Program-made: the position numbers and the translations under genes
Shown here: piece by piece, positions 35,535-44,252 of the stretch
Layout: each line of letters starts with the position of its first letter
How positions within the stretch are numbered: position 1 is the stretch's first letter
The notes under the pieces: model-generated
The model's input: the letters and a program-made list of their open reading frames with translations, nothing else
The model's database searches: none
What the model was told of the DNA's origin: nothing
Assembly: GCF_000719515.1 (NCBI RefSeq)
Contig: NZ_JOGR01000015.1
Location: forward strand, 36,535-100,534
Direction: 5' to 3'
Length of the DNA stretch: 64,000 nucleotides
Source: Glycomyces sp. NRRL B-16210
GTDB lineage: Bacteria > Actinomycetota > Actinomycetes > Mycobacteriales > Micromonosporaceae

Positions 35535-35616
35535 TCTATGCCTTATATATATGGGCCGCTACGCACCGCAGTGGGGCACGCGTTTGCCCAGGCCCGCAAG
35601 GGGTCCGGACGGGGCG

Positions 35617-36588
35617 CTAGACGCCCGCGTAGGAGTGGAGCCCGTTGAAGACGAGGTTCACCGCGGTGAGGTTGAAGACCATGACCGCGTAGCCGGCGAT
35701 GGCGATCCACGGGGCGTTCGCCTTGGCGCCCTTGCCGGAGACGCGGGCGTGGAGGTAGGCGGCGTAGACGACCCAGGCGATGAAGGCCCAGACCTCCTTG
35801 GGGTCCCAGGCCCAGTAGCGGCCCCACGCGAAGTGGGCCCAGACCGAGCCGGCGAAGATGCCGAAGGTCAGCAGCGGGAACGCAAAGACGTGGATCTTGA
35901 AGGTGAGGCGCTCCAGGACGGTGGCGTCGGGGAGGCGCTCGGCGACGTTGAGCGGGAAGCGGATCGCCTTGCCGTCGGAGACCTGGCGGTCGTAGCGGCG
36001 TTTGAGCAGGTGCAGGATCGCGAAGACGCAACCGATGAGGAGGACGCCGGAGGCGGCGATGGCGGCGGTGACGTGGATGATGATCCAGTAGGAGTCCAGG
36101 GCCGGGACGAGCGGTCCGGCCTCGGTGTAGACGCGGACCGAGGTGCCCAGGACCATCGTCACGGCGAAGGTGGCGAACAGGCCGAGCCGCCTGGGCACGT
36201 TGCCGTTCGCGACGAGGACGAGCCAGGTGACCATGCCCGCGAGGGCCACGCCCACGGTGTACTCGAACATGTTGCCCCACGGCCACCGTCCGGTGTAGAC
36301 GACGCGGGTGATGATGCTGGCGGCGAGCGCGACGGTGCCGAGGTAGGTGAGGACGAGCCCGAGGCCGCCGGCGCCGCGGGCGGCGGCGGGGCTGATCGGG
36401 GGCTCGGCCGGCGGCTGCCCGCCGGTGCTCTCGGCGGCGTCGGCGCCCGCGGCCACGGCGGCGAGTCGCTTGGCGCGTTTCGGGGCGCGCTTGTCGAAGG
36501 CGTACTCGACTGCGTAGGCGAACATCGCGGCGGCGTAGGTGAGGATGGTGGCGACGAACAGCGCGTTCGCCGCTTGGGCACCGGTCAT
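35617..36588 (-). CDS. ccsB: Cytochrome c biogenesis protein CcsB/ResC
   Basis: This is a polytopic membrane protein of 323 residues, the heme-handling half of the system II cytochrome c synthase. It has about eight membrane helices, the periplasmic tryptophan-rich WWD-type motif WGRYWAWDPKEVWAFIAW, and conserved histidines in LDSYWIIIHV and the region before the last helix (GLHSYAGV at the end). With ResB it exports reduced heme and attaches it to the CXXCH motif of apocytochrome c outside the membrane. The ATG at 36588 overlaps the resB stop (ATGA), so the two are translationally coupled. It is the last gene of the seven-gene operon. The Pro/Ala-rich loop at about 40-75 is an insertion compared with short homologues. 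Confidence 0.94.
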   Translation of the reverse strand: MTGAQAANALFVATILTYAAAMFAYAVEYAFDKRAPKRAKRLAAVAAGADAAESTGGQPPAEPPISPAAARGAGGLGLVLTYLGTVALAASIITRVVYTGRWPWGNMFEYTVGVALAGMVTWLVLVANGNVPRRLGLFATFAVTMVLGTSVRVYTEAGPLVPALDSYWIIIHVTAAIAASGVLLIGCVFAILHLLKRRYDRQVSDGKAIRFPLNVAERLPDATVLERLTFKIHVFAFPLLTFGIFAGSVWAHFAWGRYWAWDPKEVWAFIAWVVYAAYLHARVSGKGAKANAPWIAIAGYAVMVFNLTAVNLVFNGLHSYAGV

Positions 36589-38201
36589 GGCTGGCTCCCG
36601 ATCGTGTCGTCGGTGTCTTCGGTCTGTCGCGGCTCGTATCCGGGGGCGATCAGGGCGGTGAGCTCGTCGCACTCCTCGTCGAGGCCATCGTAGTCATTGC
36701 GGTTGAGTCCGGCGGTCTCGACGGTGCCGTCGGGGTTCCAGCGGACCCAGAAGCGCCTGCGGCGCACCGCGAGCGCGGGCAGGAGTCCGCCGAGGAGGAG
36801 CAGCGCGGCGGCGAGGACGACGGGTCCGCCGGGGTCGTGGCGGACCTGGAGGACCGCGTACTGCTCGACGCCGTCGAAGCTGAGGGTCGAGCCGTCCGGC
36901 AGTTCGAAGACGTCGCCGAGGCCGATGACCTCGACCTGGTCGTTGACCTGGCGGAGGTCGCCGGAGGCGATCTGGTCGGGGTTGACGGCGTAGACCGATT
37001 CGGGCCTGCCGTCGCCGAGGCCGATGTCGCCGGTGTAGGCGGTGAGGGCGAGGACGGGGTTGTCGGCCTCGGGCCGGGTGCCCAGGAGCATCCCGGTCGC
37101 GTCGTCGAAGGTGGGGACGAGGATCGCGTCGAAGGCGACTTCGGCGTCCTCGTCGACCGTCCCGGTCTCGGGGTCGACGTTCGCGTCGGGGAATTTGAAG
37201 GCGCCCTCGGAGTTCAGTGCCGCGTCCATGGCGAGGAACTCCTGGTGGAGGGTCTGGGTCTGCCCGTAGCGGTCGGTGAAGGTGACGACGGCGGTGTAGC
37301 CGTGGCCGATGAGGAAGACGTTGGTGCCGCCGAGGTTCAAGGGGTGGTTGACCTGGAGGTCGTACTGACCGGTGCCGTCGGCGGTCTCGTAGGTGACGTC
37401 GGCGTCGTAGGCGGTGGGGCCGCCGTCGGTGAACTCGGCGTCGAAGGCGTTGAGGGTCAGGCAGAACCGGGGGAGGTCGGTCTCGTCGACCCATGCGCCG
37501 AGGCCGTACTCGTCGTACTGCTGGAGGTTGTTGCAGTAGGACTTGTCCTCGGAGAGGATCCGGTTGCCGTACCAGCTCATGAGGCTGCCCGCGGCGACGC
37601 CGAGGAGCATGAGGATGACGCTGGTGTGGAACAGGAGGTTCCCGGTCTCGCGCAGGTGGCCTTTCTCGGCGGCGATGGTGACGGTGCCGTCCTCGGCCTC
37701 GCGCACGGTGGTGCGCCAGCGGCGCTGCTTGAAGACGGCGCGGGCGCGGCCCTGGTTCGCGGCGGCGTCGGCGTCGAGCGCGCGGTGGTAGGGCAGGATC
37801 GACATCCGCCGCGGGGCGTCGGGGACCTTGGCGCGCAGGGCTTTCCAGTGGACGCGCAGGCGCGGGACGATGCAGCCGGCGAGGCTGATCATGAGCAGCA
37901 GGTAGATCGCGGAGAACCACGGCGAGGTGTAGACGTCGAAGGCCCACAGGCGGTCGAGCCAGGGGGCGAGGTCGGGGTACCGCTCGAAGTACCCGGCGAC
38001 GTCGACGGAGCTGATGGAGCGCTGGGGGAAGGTCGATCCTGGGATGGCGGCGAGGGCGAGGGCGAGCAGGAGCAGCAGGGCGGTGCGCATGGAGGTGAGC
38101 TGGTGCCACCAGCGGCGCGCGAAGGAGCGCAGGCGCCTGGCGGGCCCGGGCTTCTTGCGCGGCGCGGGGTTGCGGGGCGCGGAGGCGAGCGTGGCGGTCA
38201 C
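36585..38201 (-). CDS. resB: Cytochrome c biogenesis protein ResB
   Basis: This is the ResB (Ccs1) subunit of the system II heme lyase, 538 residues. Membrane helices are visible near 38-56 (TALLLLLALALAAIPGSTFPQ), 95-112 (FSAIYLLLMISLAGCIVPRLRVHW), 180-200 (GNLLFHTSVILMLLGVAAGSLM) and near 475 (VVLAAALLLLGGLLPALAV), with a large extracytoplasmic domain between the third and fourth. The segment PGSTFPQRSIS and the GHLRETGNLLFH motif are conserved in the family; the His in the latter is a candidate heme ligand. The GTG at 38201 overlaps the ccdA stop (GTGA) and the gene's own stop overlaps ccsB. The C-terminal 60 residues are cytoplasmic and acidic. Confidence 0.93.
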   Translation of the reverse strand: MTATLASAPRNPAPRKKPGPARRLRSFARRWWHQLTSMRTALLLLLALALAAIPGSTFPQRSISSVDVAGYFERYPDLAPWLDRLWAFDVYTSPWFSAIYLLLMISLAGCIVPRLRVHWKALRAKVPDAPRRMSILPYHRALDADAAANQGRARAVFKQRRWRTTVREAEDGTVTIAAEKGHLRETGNLLFHTSVILMLLGVAAGSLMSWYGNRILSEDKSYCNNLQQYDEYGLGAWVDETDLPRFCLTLNAFDAEFTDGGPTAYDADVTYETADGTGQYDLQVNHPLNLGGTNVFLIGHGYTAVVTFTDRYGQTQTLHQEFLAMDAALNSEGAFKFPDANVDPETGTVDEDAEVAFDAILVPTFDDATGMLLGTRPEADNPVLALTAYTGDIGLGDGRPESVYAVNPDQIASGDLRQVNDQVEVIGLGDVFELPDGSTLSFDGVEQYAVLQVRHDPGGPVVLAAALLLLGGLLPALAVRRRRFWVRWNPDGTVETAGLNRNDYDGLDEECDELTALIAPGYEPRQTEDTDDTIGSQP

Positions 38202-38977
38202 AGGAGGCTCGTCCCGGCGCCGACGGTGGCGCGCAGCCAGTTGGTGAACTCGGTCCACGCGCCGGTGACGAGCATGAGGCCCACGGCGATGAGCATGACG
38301 CCGCCGGCGATGGAGATGGCGCGGCCGTGGCGCTTGAGGAAGTCGAGGGCCCCGGCGAGGCGGTGCATCCCTACGGCGAAGAGCACGAAGGGCGCGCCGA
38401 GTCCGGCGCAGTAGGCGATCATGAGGCCGACGCCGCGGCCGGTGCCGTCCTGGATGACCGCGAGGCTGGTGATGGCGGCGAGGACCGGTGAGGTGCAGGG
38501 GATCCAGGAGAGGGCGAAGACCGCGCCGAAGAGCGGGGCCCCTGCGAGGCCGACGGCGGGGCGCCATTTGGGGGCGTAGCCGCCGCGGGCGGGGATGAGG
38601 CCGATGAACATGAGGCCCATGGCGATCATGAAGACCCCGGCGAAGATCTCCAGGGTGGCGATGTTCTGGAGGAGGGCGCGGCCGGCGCTCTGGAGGGCGA
38701 AGACCACGGTCGTGTAGACGGCGGTGAATCCGGCGACGAACAGGAGCGCGCCGGTGAGGATGCGCCCGGTGCGGCGGTCGGTCTTCGTGGCGAGCCCGCC
38801 TTCGCGGCCGCCTTCGGCGCCCGCGAGTTCGGTGCCGCTGAGTCCGGTCACATAGGACACGTAACCGGGCATGAGCGGGAGGGTGCAGGGGGAGGCGAAG
38901 GAGACGAGCCCGGCGAGCGCGGCGACGCCGAAGGCGAGCAGGAGCGGGCCGGAGGCGGCGGCCTCGGCGGGGCTCAC
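38198..38977 (-). CDS. ccdA: Thiol:disulfide interchange membrane protein CcdA
   Basis: This is a six-helix membrane protein of 259 residues that passes electrons from cytoplasmic thioredoxin across the membrane to TlpA/ResA-like thioredoxins, keeping apocytochrome c cysteines reduced. The two redox cysteines are in SFASPCTLPLMPGY (Cys31) and SWIPCTSPVLA (Cys161), both followed by the helix-breaking Pro typical for CcdA. A charged Glu/Gly/Lys-rich cytoplasmic loop lies at about 50-72. The GTG start overlaps the preceding small gene and the stop overlaps resB. The position between tlpA and resB is the conserved actinobacterial order. Confidence 0.94.
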   Translation of the reverse strand: MSPAEAAASGPLLLAFGVAALAGLVSFASPCTLPLMPGYVSYVTGLSGTELAGAEGGREGGLATKTDRRTGRILTGALLFVAGFTAVYTTVVFALQSAGRALLQNIATLEIFAGVFMIAMGLMFIGLIPARGGYAPKWRPAVGLAGAPLFGAVFALSWIPCTSPVLAAITSLAVIQDGTGRGVGLMIAYCAGLGAPFVLFAVGMHRLAGALDFLKRHGRAISIAGGVMLIAVGLMLVTGAWTEFTNWLRATVGAGTSLL

Positions 38978-39282
38978 TCGGTCGCCTCGCGGGGCGAGCG
39001 CTCCGGCGCGGCGGCGTCAGAGGCTGTGTTCGTGTCGAAGGCTGTGCCGGTGTCAAAGGCGGTGTCGGTGTCGGCGTCCGAGGACTCGGCGGAAGCCGCG
39101 GCGCCGGTGGCGATCCGGCCGGGGGCGACGGTGCCGTCGGTGGCGGCGTCGGGGACCGGGCTCGCCGGGTAGAGGCGGCGTTTGACGAGCGCGCCGACCG
39201 CGAGCGCGCTGACGGCGAAGGTGCCGGCCATGACCGCGCCCTTGGCGGCCTTGCGGAAAGCGGTCTTCGACGGGATGGACAT
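38974..39282 (-). CDS. Small single-pass membrane protein between tlpA and ccdA
   Basis: This is a protein of 102 residues not recognised as a known family. It has a basic N-terminus (MSIPSKTAFRKAAKGA), one hydrophobic segment at about 16-32 (AVMAGTFAVSALAVGAL) followed by KRRLYP, and a low-complexity Ala/Asp/Thr/Ser tail with a DTAFDTGTAFDTNTASD repeat. The ATG overlaps the tlpA stop by one base (TGATG) and the stop overlaps the ccdA start (GTGA), so it is translated as part of the cluster and is not a random frame. The widely conserved order tlpA-ccdA in mycobacteria lacks such a gene. It could be an assembly helper for the redox relay, but no evidence shows this. Confidence 0.7.
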   Translation of the reverse strand: MSIPSKTAFRKAAKGAVMAGTFAVSALAVGALVKRRLYPASPVPDAATDGTVAPGRIATGAAASAESSDADTDTAFDTGTAFDTNTASDAAAPERSPREATE

Positions 39283-39875
39283 CAGCTCTCCAGTGCCTTC
39301 TTGATGTCGGCGATGAGGGTCTGGGCGTCGTCGAGTTCGCCGCGCCAGATCGAGAAGACCCGGTGCTCGGCGTCGATGACGATCGTCGCGGGGATGTCGT
39401 TCGGGGAGAGCCCGTAGTCGATGAACTGGTCGGCGACGCGGCCGGCCTCGTCGTTGATCGAGGGGTACTCCACGTTCCAGCGCCGTTCGAAGGCGCGGGC
39501 GGCGTCGCCGGTGTCGCGGATGTTGACGCCGAGGAACTGCACGTTCCGGTCGGCGAACTCGGCGTCGGCCTCGACGAGGGCGGGCGCTTCGGCGACGCAC
39601 GGGGGGCACCAGGAGCCCCAGAAGTTGACGACGAGGACCGATCCGGCCCAGTCGTCGGTGTCGACGGCGGTGCCGTCGAGGGCGGTGCCGGTGAGGCGGG
39701 GGGCCTCGAAGCGGTCCTCTGGGTCTTCCCAGCGGTAGTTGGAGCCGTCGCCGGAGACGTAGCGGTCGCGGTTGATCTCGTTGACGCGGCCCGCGTCGGC
39801 GCCGCCTGCGTCGGAGCACGCCGCGAGGGCCAGCAGCGGCAGCGCCGCCAGCATCGTCCTCCGCCGCAGCGCCAC
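39282..39875 (-). CDS. TlpA/ResA-like thioredoxin lipoprotein
   Basis: This is an extracytoplasmic thioredoxin-fold protein of 197 residues that reduces the heme-binding cysteines of apocytochrome c. The N-terminus is a lipoprotein signal with the lipobox LALAAC (Cys20), so it is anchored to the outer face of the membrane. The redox site is WGSWCPPC (Cys90, Cys93), in VVNFWGSWCPPCVAEAPAL, followed by the conserved cis-Pro region NDIPATIVID. CcdA, two genes downstream, is the expected electron donor. The GTG at 39875 begins 2 bp after the stop of the phosphatase gene, and its stop overlaps the next ATG by one base. Confidence 0.93.
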   Translation of the reverse strand: MALRRRTMLAALPLLALAACSDAGGADAGRVNEINRDRYVSGDGSNYRWEDPEDRFEAPRLTGTALDGTAVDTDDWAGSVLVVNFWGSWCPPCVAEAPALVEADAEFADRNVQFLGVNIRDTGDAARAFERRWNVEYPSINDEAGRVADQFIDYGLSPNDIPATIVIDAEHRVFSIWRGELDDAQTLIADIKKALES

Positions 39876-39877
39876 GG

Positions 39878-40531
39878 TCAGGCGCCCTTGGCCTTCCGGG
39901 CGGACTCGGACTTGAGCACCAGGTGCGCGGCGGGCTCGGAGTACTCGACGCGGGCGAGCGAGGCGCCTTCGTAGACGAAGCTGGTGATCGAGGCGAGCGC
40001 GCATTCGCGTTTGCGCGGGTCGTGCCACAGGCGCTTGCGCTCGGCGAACTGGCGGACGGTCCAGATTGGCAGCTGGTGGGAGACGAGGACGGCCTCGCCG
40101 CCTTCGGCGGCGGCGCGGGCCTTGTCGATCGACTCCATCATGCGGCGGGCGATGTCGAGGTACGGCTCGCCCCAGGAGGGGGTGAAGGGGTCGCGCAGGC
40201 GCCACCAGTACTTGGGGTCGCGCAGGGCGCCGTCGCCGACGCCGACGCGCAGGCCTTCGAAGGAGTTCCCGGCCTCGATGAGGCCGTCGTAGGTGACGGT
40301 GTCGAGGCGGTGGGAGGCGGCGACGGGTTCGGCCGTCTCCTGGGCGCGCTGGAGGGGGGAGGCGCCGACGTGGACGACGTCGCGTCCGGCGAGGCGCTCG
40401 GCGGCGGCCACGGCCATCTCGCGTCCCAGGTCGGAGAGGTGGAATCCGGGGATGCGTCCGTAGAGGATGCCGTCCGGGTTGTGGACTTCGCCGTGCCGCA
40501 GCAGGTGGACGATGGTCTGGGAGCCGCTCAT
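39878..40531 (-). CDS. Histidine phosphatase family protein (phosphoglycerate-mutase-like)
   Basis: This is a cytosolic phosphatase of 217 residues of the histidine-acid/phosphoglycerate-mutase superfamily. The phospho-accepting His is His13 in LLRHGEVHNPD. SPLQRAQETAE supplies the second Arg, the conserved acidic residue lies in LIEAGNSFEG, and the second catalytic His is in VLVSHQLPIW. It is too short and lacks the features of a glycolytic dPGM, so it is probably a small-molecule phosphatase. The same family member occupies this position between hemL and tlpA in mycobacteria. Its ATG overlaps the hemL stop (ATGA), which couples its translation to heme synthesis. The substrate is unknown. 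Confidence 0.92.
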   Translation of the reverse strand: MSGSQTIVHLLRHGEVHNPDGILYGRIPGFHLSDLGREMAVAAAERLAGRDVVHVGASPLQRAQETAEPVAASHRLDTVTYDGLIEAGNSFEGLRVGVGDGALRDPKYWWRLRDPFTPSWGEPYLDIARRMMESIDKARAAAEGGEAVLVSHQLPIWTVRQFAERKRLWHDPRKRECALASITSFVYEGASLARVEYSEPAAHLVLKSESARKAKGA

Positions 40532-41835
40532 GATCGCACCTTAGCGGCGGCTTCGGCGGCCGGTTGCAGCGCCTGTTCGATGTGTGACAGGGCTTCCTCG
40601 TCGATCGCGGCCGAGGTGAACCAGCATTCGAAGGCGCTCGGGGGCAGGTAGACGCCGTGGTCGAGCATGGCGTGGAAGAACGCGCCGTAGGCCTCGGTGT
40701 CCTGGCGCTTGGCGCCTTCGAAGTCGGTGACGGGGTCTTCGGTGAAGAACACGGAGAACAGGTTCGAGGGGGCCGAGACGCGGTGGGGGACGCCGGCCTT
40801 GGTGAGCGCTTCGGTCGCCAGATCGGCGATCGCGGCGGCGGTCGCGTCGAGGGTGCGGTAGACCTCGGCGTCGCAGGCGCGGAGGGTGGCGAGGCCGGCG
40901 GCGACGGCGAGGGGGTTGCCCGAGAGGGTTCCGGCCTGGTAGACGGGGCCGGCGGGGCTGATCCGGTTCATGAGGTCGGCGCGGCCGCCGAAGGCGGCGG
41001 CGGGCAGGCCTCCGCCCATGACCTTGCCGTAGGTGTAGAGGTCGGCGGGGGCGGCGAGGCCGCCGGGGCCGACGCGGAAGCCGGTCATGACCTCGTCAGA
41101 GATGAGGAGGGCGCCGCGGGCGCGGGCGATCGAGTGGAGTTTCTCGTTGAAGCCGTCGAGGGGCGCGACGGCGCCCATGTTGCCGGGTTGGGCTTCGGTG
41201 ATGATCGCGGCGATGCGGCCGGGGTGGGCGGCGAAGGCGGCTTCGACGGCGTTCAGGTCGTTGTAGGGGACGACGATGGTGTCGGCCGCCGCGGCGGCGG
41301 GGACGCCGGGCGAGTCGGGGTGGCCGAGGGTGGCGACGCCGGAGCCGGCTTCGGCGAGGAAGTAGTCGGCGTGGCCGTGGTAGCAGCCGGCGAACTTGAT
41401 GATCGCGTCGCGGCCGGTGGCGGCGCGGGCGAGGCGCACGGCGCTCATGGTGGCCTCGGTGCCGGAGGAGACGAGGCGGACCATCTCGCAGGGGGTGCGC
41501 TCGACGATGAGTTCGGCGAGTTCGACTTCGGCGAGGGTGGGGGCGCCGTAGGAGGTGCCGCGGGCGGCGGCGTCGTGCAGGGCGCGGACGACGTCGGGGT
41601 GGGCGTGGCCGAGGATGAGCGGGCCCCAGGAGCCGACGAGGTCGACGTAGGTGTTGCCGTCGACGTCGGTCATGCGGGCGCCGGAGGCCTCGGCGATGAA
41701 GACGGGGTCGCCGCCGACGCCGCGGAAGGCGCGGACGGGCGAGTTGACGCCCCCGGGGATGACCCGGGCGGCGCGCGCGATGGCGGCCGAGGAGGCGGGG
41801 CGGTTGGGTGCGGCCTGCGGTTGCCTGTCAGTCAC
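40528..41835 (-). CDS. hemL: Glutamate-1-semialdehyde 2,1-aminomutase
   Basis: This is a PLP enzyme of 435 residues that converts glutamate-1-semialdehyde to 5-aminolevulinate in the C5 route of heme synthesis. The PLP-binding lysine is Lys271 in YTYGKVMGGGLP. Other clear motifs are IPGGVNSPVRAF near the N-terminus, SSGTEATMSAVRLAR, FAGCYHGHAD and LISDEVMTGFRVG. The length is normal. The GTG at 41835 gives the family-typical N-terminus (VTDRQP, then ASSAAIARAARVIPGG); no strong ribosome binding site is seen. It is the first gene of a seven-gene overlapping operon with the cytochrome c machinery, linking heme supply to its use. Confidence 0.96.
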   Translation of the reverse strand: MTDRQPQAAPNRPASSAAIARAARVIPGGVNSPVRAFRGVGGDPVFIAEASGARMTDVDGNTYVDLVGSWGPLILGHAHPDVVRALHDAAARGTSYGAPTLAEVELAELIVERTPCEMVRLVSSGTEATMSAVRLARAATGRDAIIKFAGCYHGHADYFLAEAGSGVATLGHPDSPGVPAAAAADTIVVPYNDLNAVEAAFAAHPGRIAAIITEAQPGNMGAVAPLDGFNEKLHSIARARGALLISDEVMTGFRVGPGGLAAPADLYTYGKVMGGGLPAAAFGGRADLMNRISPAGPVYQAGTLSGNPLAVAAGLATLRACDAEVYRTLDATAAAIADLATEALTKAGVPHRVSAPSNLFSVFFTEDPVTDFEGAKRQDTEAYGAFFHAMLDHGVYLPPSAFECWFTSAAIDEEALSHIEQALQPAAEAAAKVRS

Positions 41836-41974
41836 GGGCCCAGCATCGCACACGCCGGGCTCGCAGGCCCGGATCGGCCCGAGCCCCGATGACGGCCATC
41901 GCGCCGCTGCGACTCGCGCCGGTGGAGTCGAGCCGCGGCGAAGTGGCCCCGGGGACTCGCGCCATGGTGCGATC

Positions 41975-42122
41975 GCGCGATGCGGCCTCCCGATTCGGCC
42001 GCGGAGTTTTGGCCGCGCCGCGAAACCGCGCCCTCGTATTGTTCGGCCGCGCGATGCGGCCTTCCGGTTGGGCCGTGGAGTTCGACCGCGCTGCGAAACC
42101 CGTGCCCTCATGCGCCGTTGTC
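41975..42122. repeat. 74-bp imperfect direct repeat, two copies
   Basis: GCGCGATGCGGCC starts at 41975 and again at 42049. The following 60 bp align with about 80 percent identity by eye, including GGAGTT, CGAAACC and GCCCTC segments at the same offsets. Confidence 0.7.
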
Positions 42123-42269
42123 ACATGAGGAGCACTCGCGCGCCGTTGCCCTCCGGCTACGGCCGTCCCAAACCCCCACCCACCCGTAGAGGGGACCGTA
42201 GGCCGCAACTTTCCCGCTCGGGTACGACAAAAACCGGGCCTCGCGGCGCACGTGTCACTCGAAAGAGTG

Positions 42270-42347
42270 CCGTGGCGGCGGCCGCAAGGGCCGCCGCCAC
42301 GGGCTGCGCTTCAGCGCGGGGTCCTGCCAGGGCCCCGCGCTGAAGCG
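42270..42347. terminator. Two adjacent large hairpins
   Basis: Hairpin 1: 14-bp arms starting CCGTGGCGGCGGCC (42270-42283 with 42289-42302). Hairpin 2: 15-bp arms starting CGCTTCAGCGCGGGG (42307-42321 with 42333-42347). They lie about 240 bp beyond the stop of the gene at 42588. Confidence 0.6.
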
Positions 42348-42587
42348 TTCGTTCCGCGCGCCCGAGCGGTCACCGGTGCGGTCCGAACGCCGTTCGCCGC
42401 CACGCCGCCACCAGGCCGGCGCGACCCGCATCGCCCGCTCCGCGTTCGCGAAGCGGCCCGCTCGCCGTCTCCGATCACCGTCCGTGCGCCAGGGGGCCGC
42501 AAGTGCTCGCCGATCCCCGAGACCGCCAGGAGCCGTCACCGCCCGCGCCAAGGGATCGCCCCGGCGTGAACGGCTACTCCCAGCGCG

Positions 42588-44252
42588 CTAGGCCACCGCC
42601 CGCAGTCTCGGGCCGTCGAACGGCACCGGGTGGACCAGCCGTTCGGCGAAGCTCGCGGTCACCGCCGCGTGCGGGCTCTCCCGCTCGGCCGCCTCCTGCT
42701 CGTCCGGCCCGACCAGCAGCCACCGCAGCGGCGCAGGCACCCGGTACACCGCCTGGTCCATCGAGGGCCGCTCGATGACCACCAACGCGACGTCCACCAG
42801 CTCCACCAGCGCCTCCAGGCTCCCGTCCCTCTGGCGGCACAGCTCCAGCACCTCGTCGACCGTCGCCCCCCTCGGGCGCGCGGCCAGTTCGAGCACCACC
42901 GCTCGCGCCGGCCCCGAGATCGCCGCGACCGCCCCGTCGACCGCCGCCTTGAACCTGCCGCCGCGCGCGCCGTCGAGCACGCCGACCGGATCGTCGGTGA
43001 GCCGTTGCAGCGCCGCCGCCGGCGACGCCAGCGCGGTGACCTCGGCGAGCGCGGCCAGCGCGGGCACGAAGCCCTCGACGGCCACCGCGAGGCGGCGGCA
43101 GTCGGCCGCCGTCCACGGCGCGCCGCGCTCCTCGCAGTAGCCGGCGAGGATGGCCGCGCCGTCGTCGGCCGAGGGCAGGCCCAGGGCCCGTTTGGCCTCG
43201 CCGGGCAGTTCGAGCGGGCGCACGCCGACGGCGAGGACGGCGAGGTCGGGGCATTCGCTGAGGAGCCGTTCGACGTCGGGTGCGAAGCGGCGGGTGAGGT
43301 CGTCGAGGACGAGGAGCGCGTGGGCGCCGCGGAGCCGGTCGATGGCGGTGTCGAGGGCGGGCCGCAGTGCTTCGGGTCGGCGTCCGAGGGCGTTCAGGAG
43401 TGCGCCGCCGAGGTCGTCGCCGGCGCGGCAGTACCAGACGCCGCCTTCGTAGAAGGCGAGTCGGCGCCTGGCCCAGGCTTTGGCGACGGTGGTCTTGCCG
43501 CAGCCGGTGAGTCCGGTGAGGGTGACGAGCCGGTGTGAGGCGAAGGCGCGGTCGAGTTCGCGGTCCTCCCCCGGTCTGGGGACGGGGGTCTTGAGGTCGG
43601 CGGGCAGGTGGTGGGTGAGCGGTCGGACGGGTGGGGGCGGGAAGGCGCTGGGCAGGCCGGGCGCGGTGAGTTGGACGAGTTCGGTGGCGCCGGGTAGGCC
43701 GCGCAGTTCGAAGTCGCCGAGGCGGCGGACGTCGGCGGGCGGTAGTCCGGCGGCGTCGGCGCAGGCGGCGGAGGCGAGGATCTGGTCGCCGTGCGCGGCG
43801 GAGCAGATGCGGGCGGTGCGGTGGACTTCGGGTGTGGCGTAGCCGCCGGCGGAGGGCCAGGCCTCGCCGGTGTGGAGGCCCATGCGCACGCGGGGTCGCA
43901 GGGGTCCGGCACCGGGTCCCTGGTCGGGCCAGTCGGCGGCGCGCAGGGCGGTCTGGATGCCGACTGCGGCGGCGCAGGCGGCGGCGGCGTCGTGGAAGGC
44001 GACGAAGAAGGAGTCGCCTTCGGTGTCGATCTCGGTGCCGCCGGTGGCGCGCAGGACCTCGCGGACGAGGGCGCGGTGGCGGTGGAGGACGACGCGGTAG
44101 CGCTCGGCGCCGAGGCCGGAGGCCAGTCGTGTGGATCCTTCGATGTCGGTGAACATGAACGTGACGTCGCCGGCCGGCAGTGCGGCCGGTCGGGGTTGGT
44201 CGGGCCGGGCTCCGTTGCCGCGGTCCGCGATTCGAATGGCCACATCGGACAT
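42588..44252 (-). CDS. Class III nucleotide cyclase-domain protein with P-loop ATPase region
   Basis: This is a protein of 554 residues. The N-terminal 180 residues are a class III adenylate/guanylate cyclase homology domain: DVTFMFTDIEGSTRLASGLG carries the first metal Asp, and EIDTEGDSFFVAFHDA and RVRMGLHTGEAW follow. Behind it is an AAA/STAND-like NTPase with P-loop TGLTGCGKTTVAKAW and Walker-B-like ALLVLDDLTRRF, then helical repeats. This combination is common in actinobacterial regulators of the AfsR/LuxR-STAND kind, but no DNA-binding domain is present here. Cyclase activity is possible but unproven. The ATG at 44252 (MSDVAIRIAD) puts the cyclase domain at the usual distance and has GGAG upstream; an in-frame GTG at 44435 would add 61 unconserved residues. 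It seems monocistronic. Confidence 0.82.
   Translation of the reverse strand: MSDVAIRIADRGNGARPDQPRPAALPAGDVTFMFTDIEGSTRLASGLGAERYRVVLHRHRALVREVLRATGGTEIDTEGDSFFVAFHDAAAACAAAVGIQTALRAADWPDQGPGAGPLRPRVRMGLHTGEAWPSAGGYATPEVHRTARICSAAHGDQILASAACADAAGLPPADVRRLGDFELRGLPGATELVQLTAPGLPSAFPPPPVRPLTHHLPADLKTPVPRPGEDRELDRAFASHRLVTLTGLTGCGKTTVAKAWARRRLAFYEGGVWYCRAGDDLGGALLNALGRRPEALRPALDTAIDRLRGAHALLVLDDLTRRFAPDVERLLSECPDLAVLAVGVRPLELPGEAKRALGLPSADDGAAILAGYCEERGAPWTAADCRRLAVAVEGFVPALAALAEVTALASPAAALQRLTDDPVGVLDGARGGRFKAAVDGAVAAISGPARAVVLELAARPRGATVDEVLELCRQRDGSLEALVELVDVALVVIERPSMDQAVYRVPAPLRWLLVGPDEQEAAERESPHAAVTASFAERLVHPVPFDGPRLRAVA

Larger units (their letters stand above)
41836..42587. other. Intergenic region of about 750 bp with repeats and hairpins
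   Basis: This region lies between hemL and the cyclase-domain gene. It holds a 74-bp direct repeat (41975-42122), two adjacent large hairpins (42270-42302 and 42307-42347), and otherwise GC-rich sequence with no convincing open frame. The hemL promoter should be at its left end. Confidence 0.6.
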
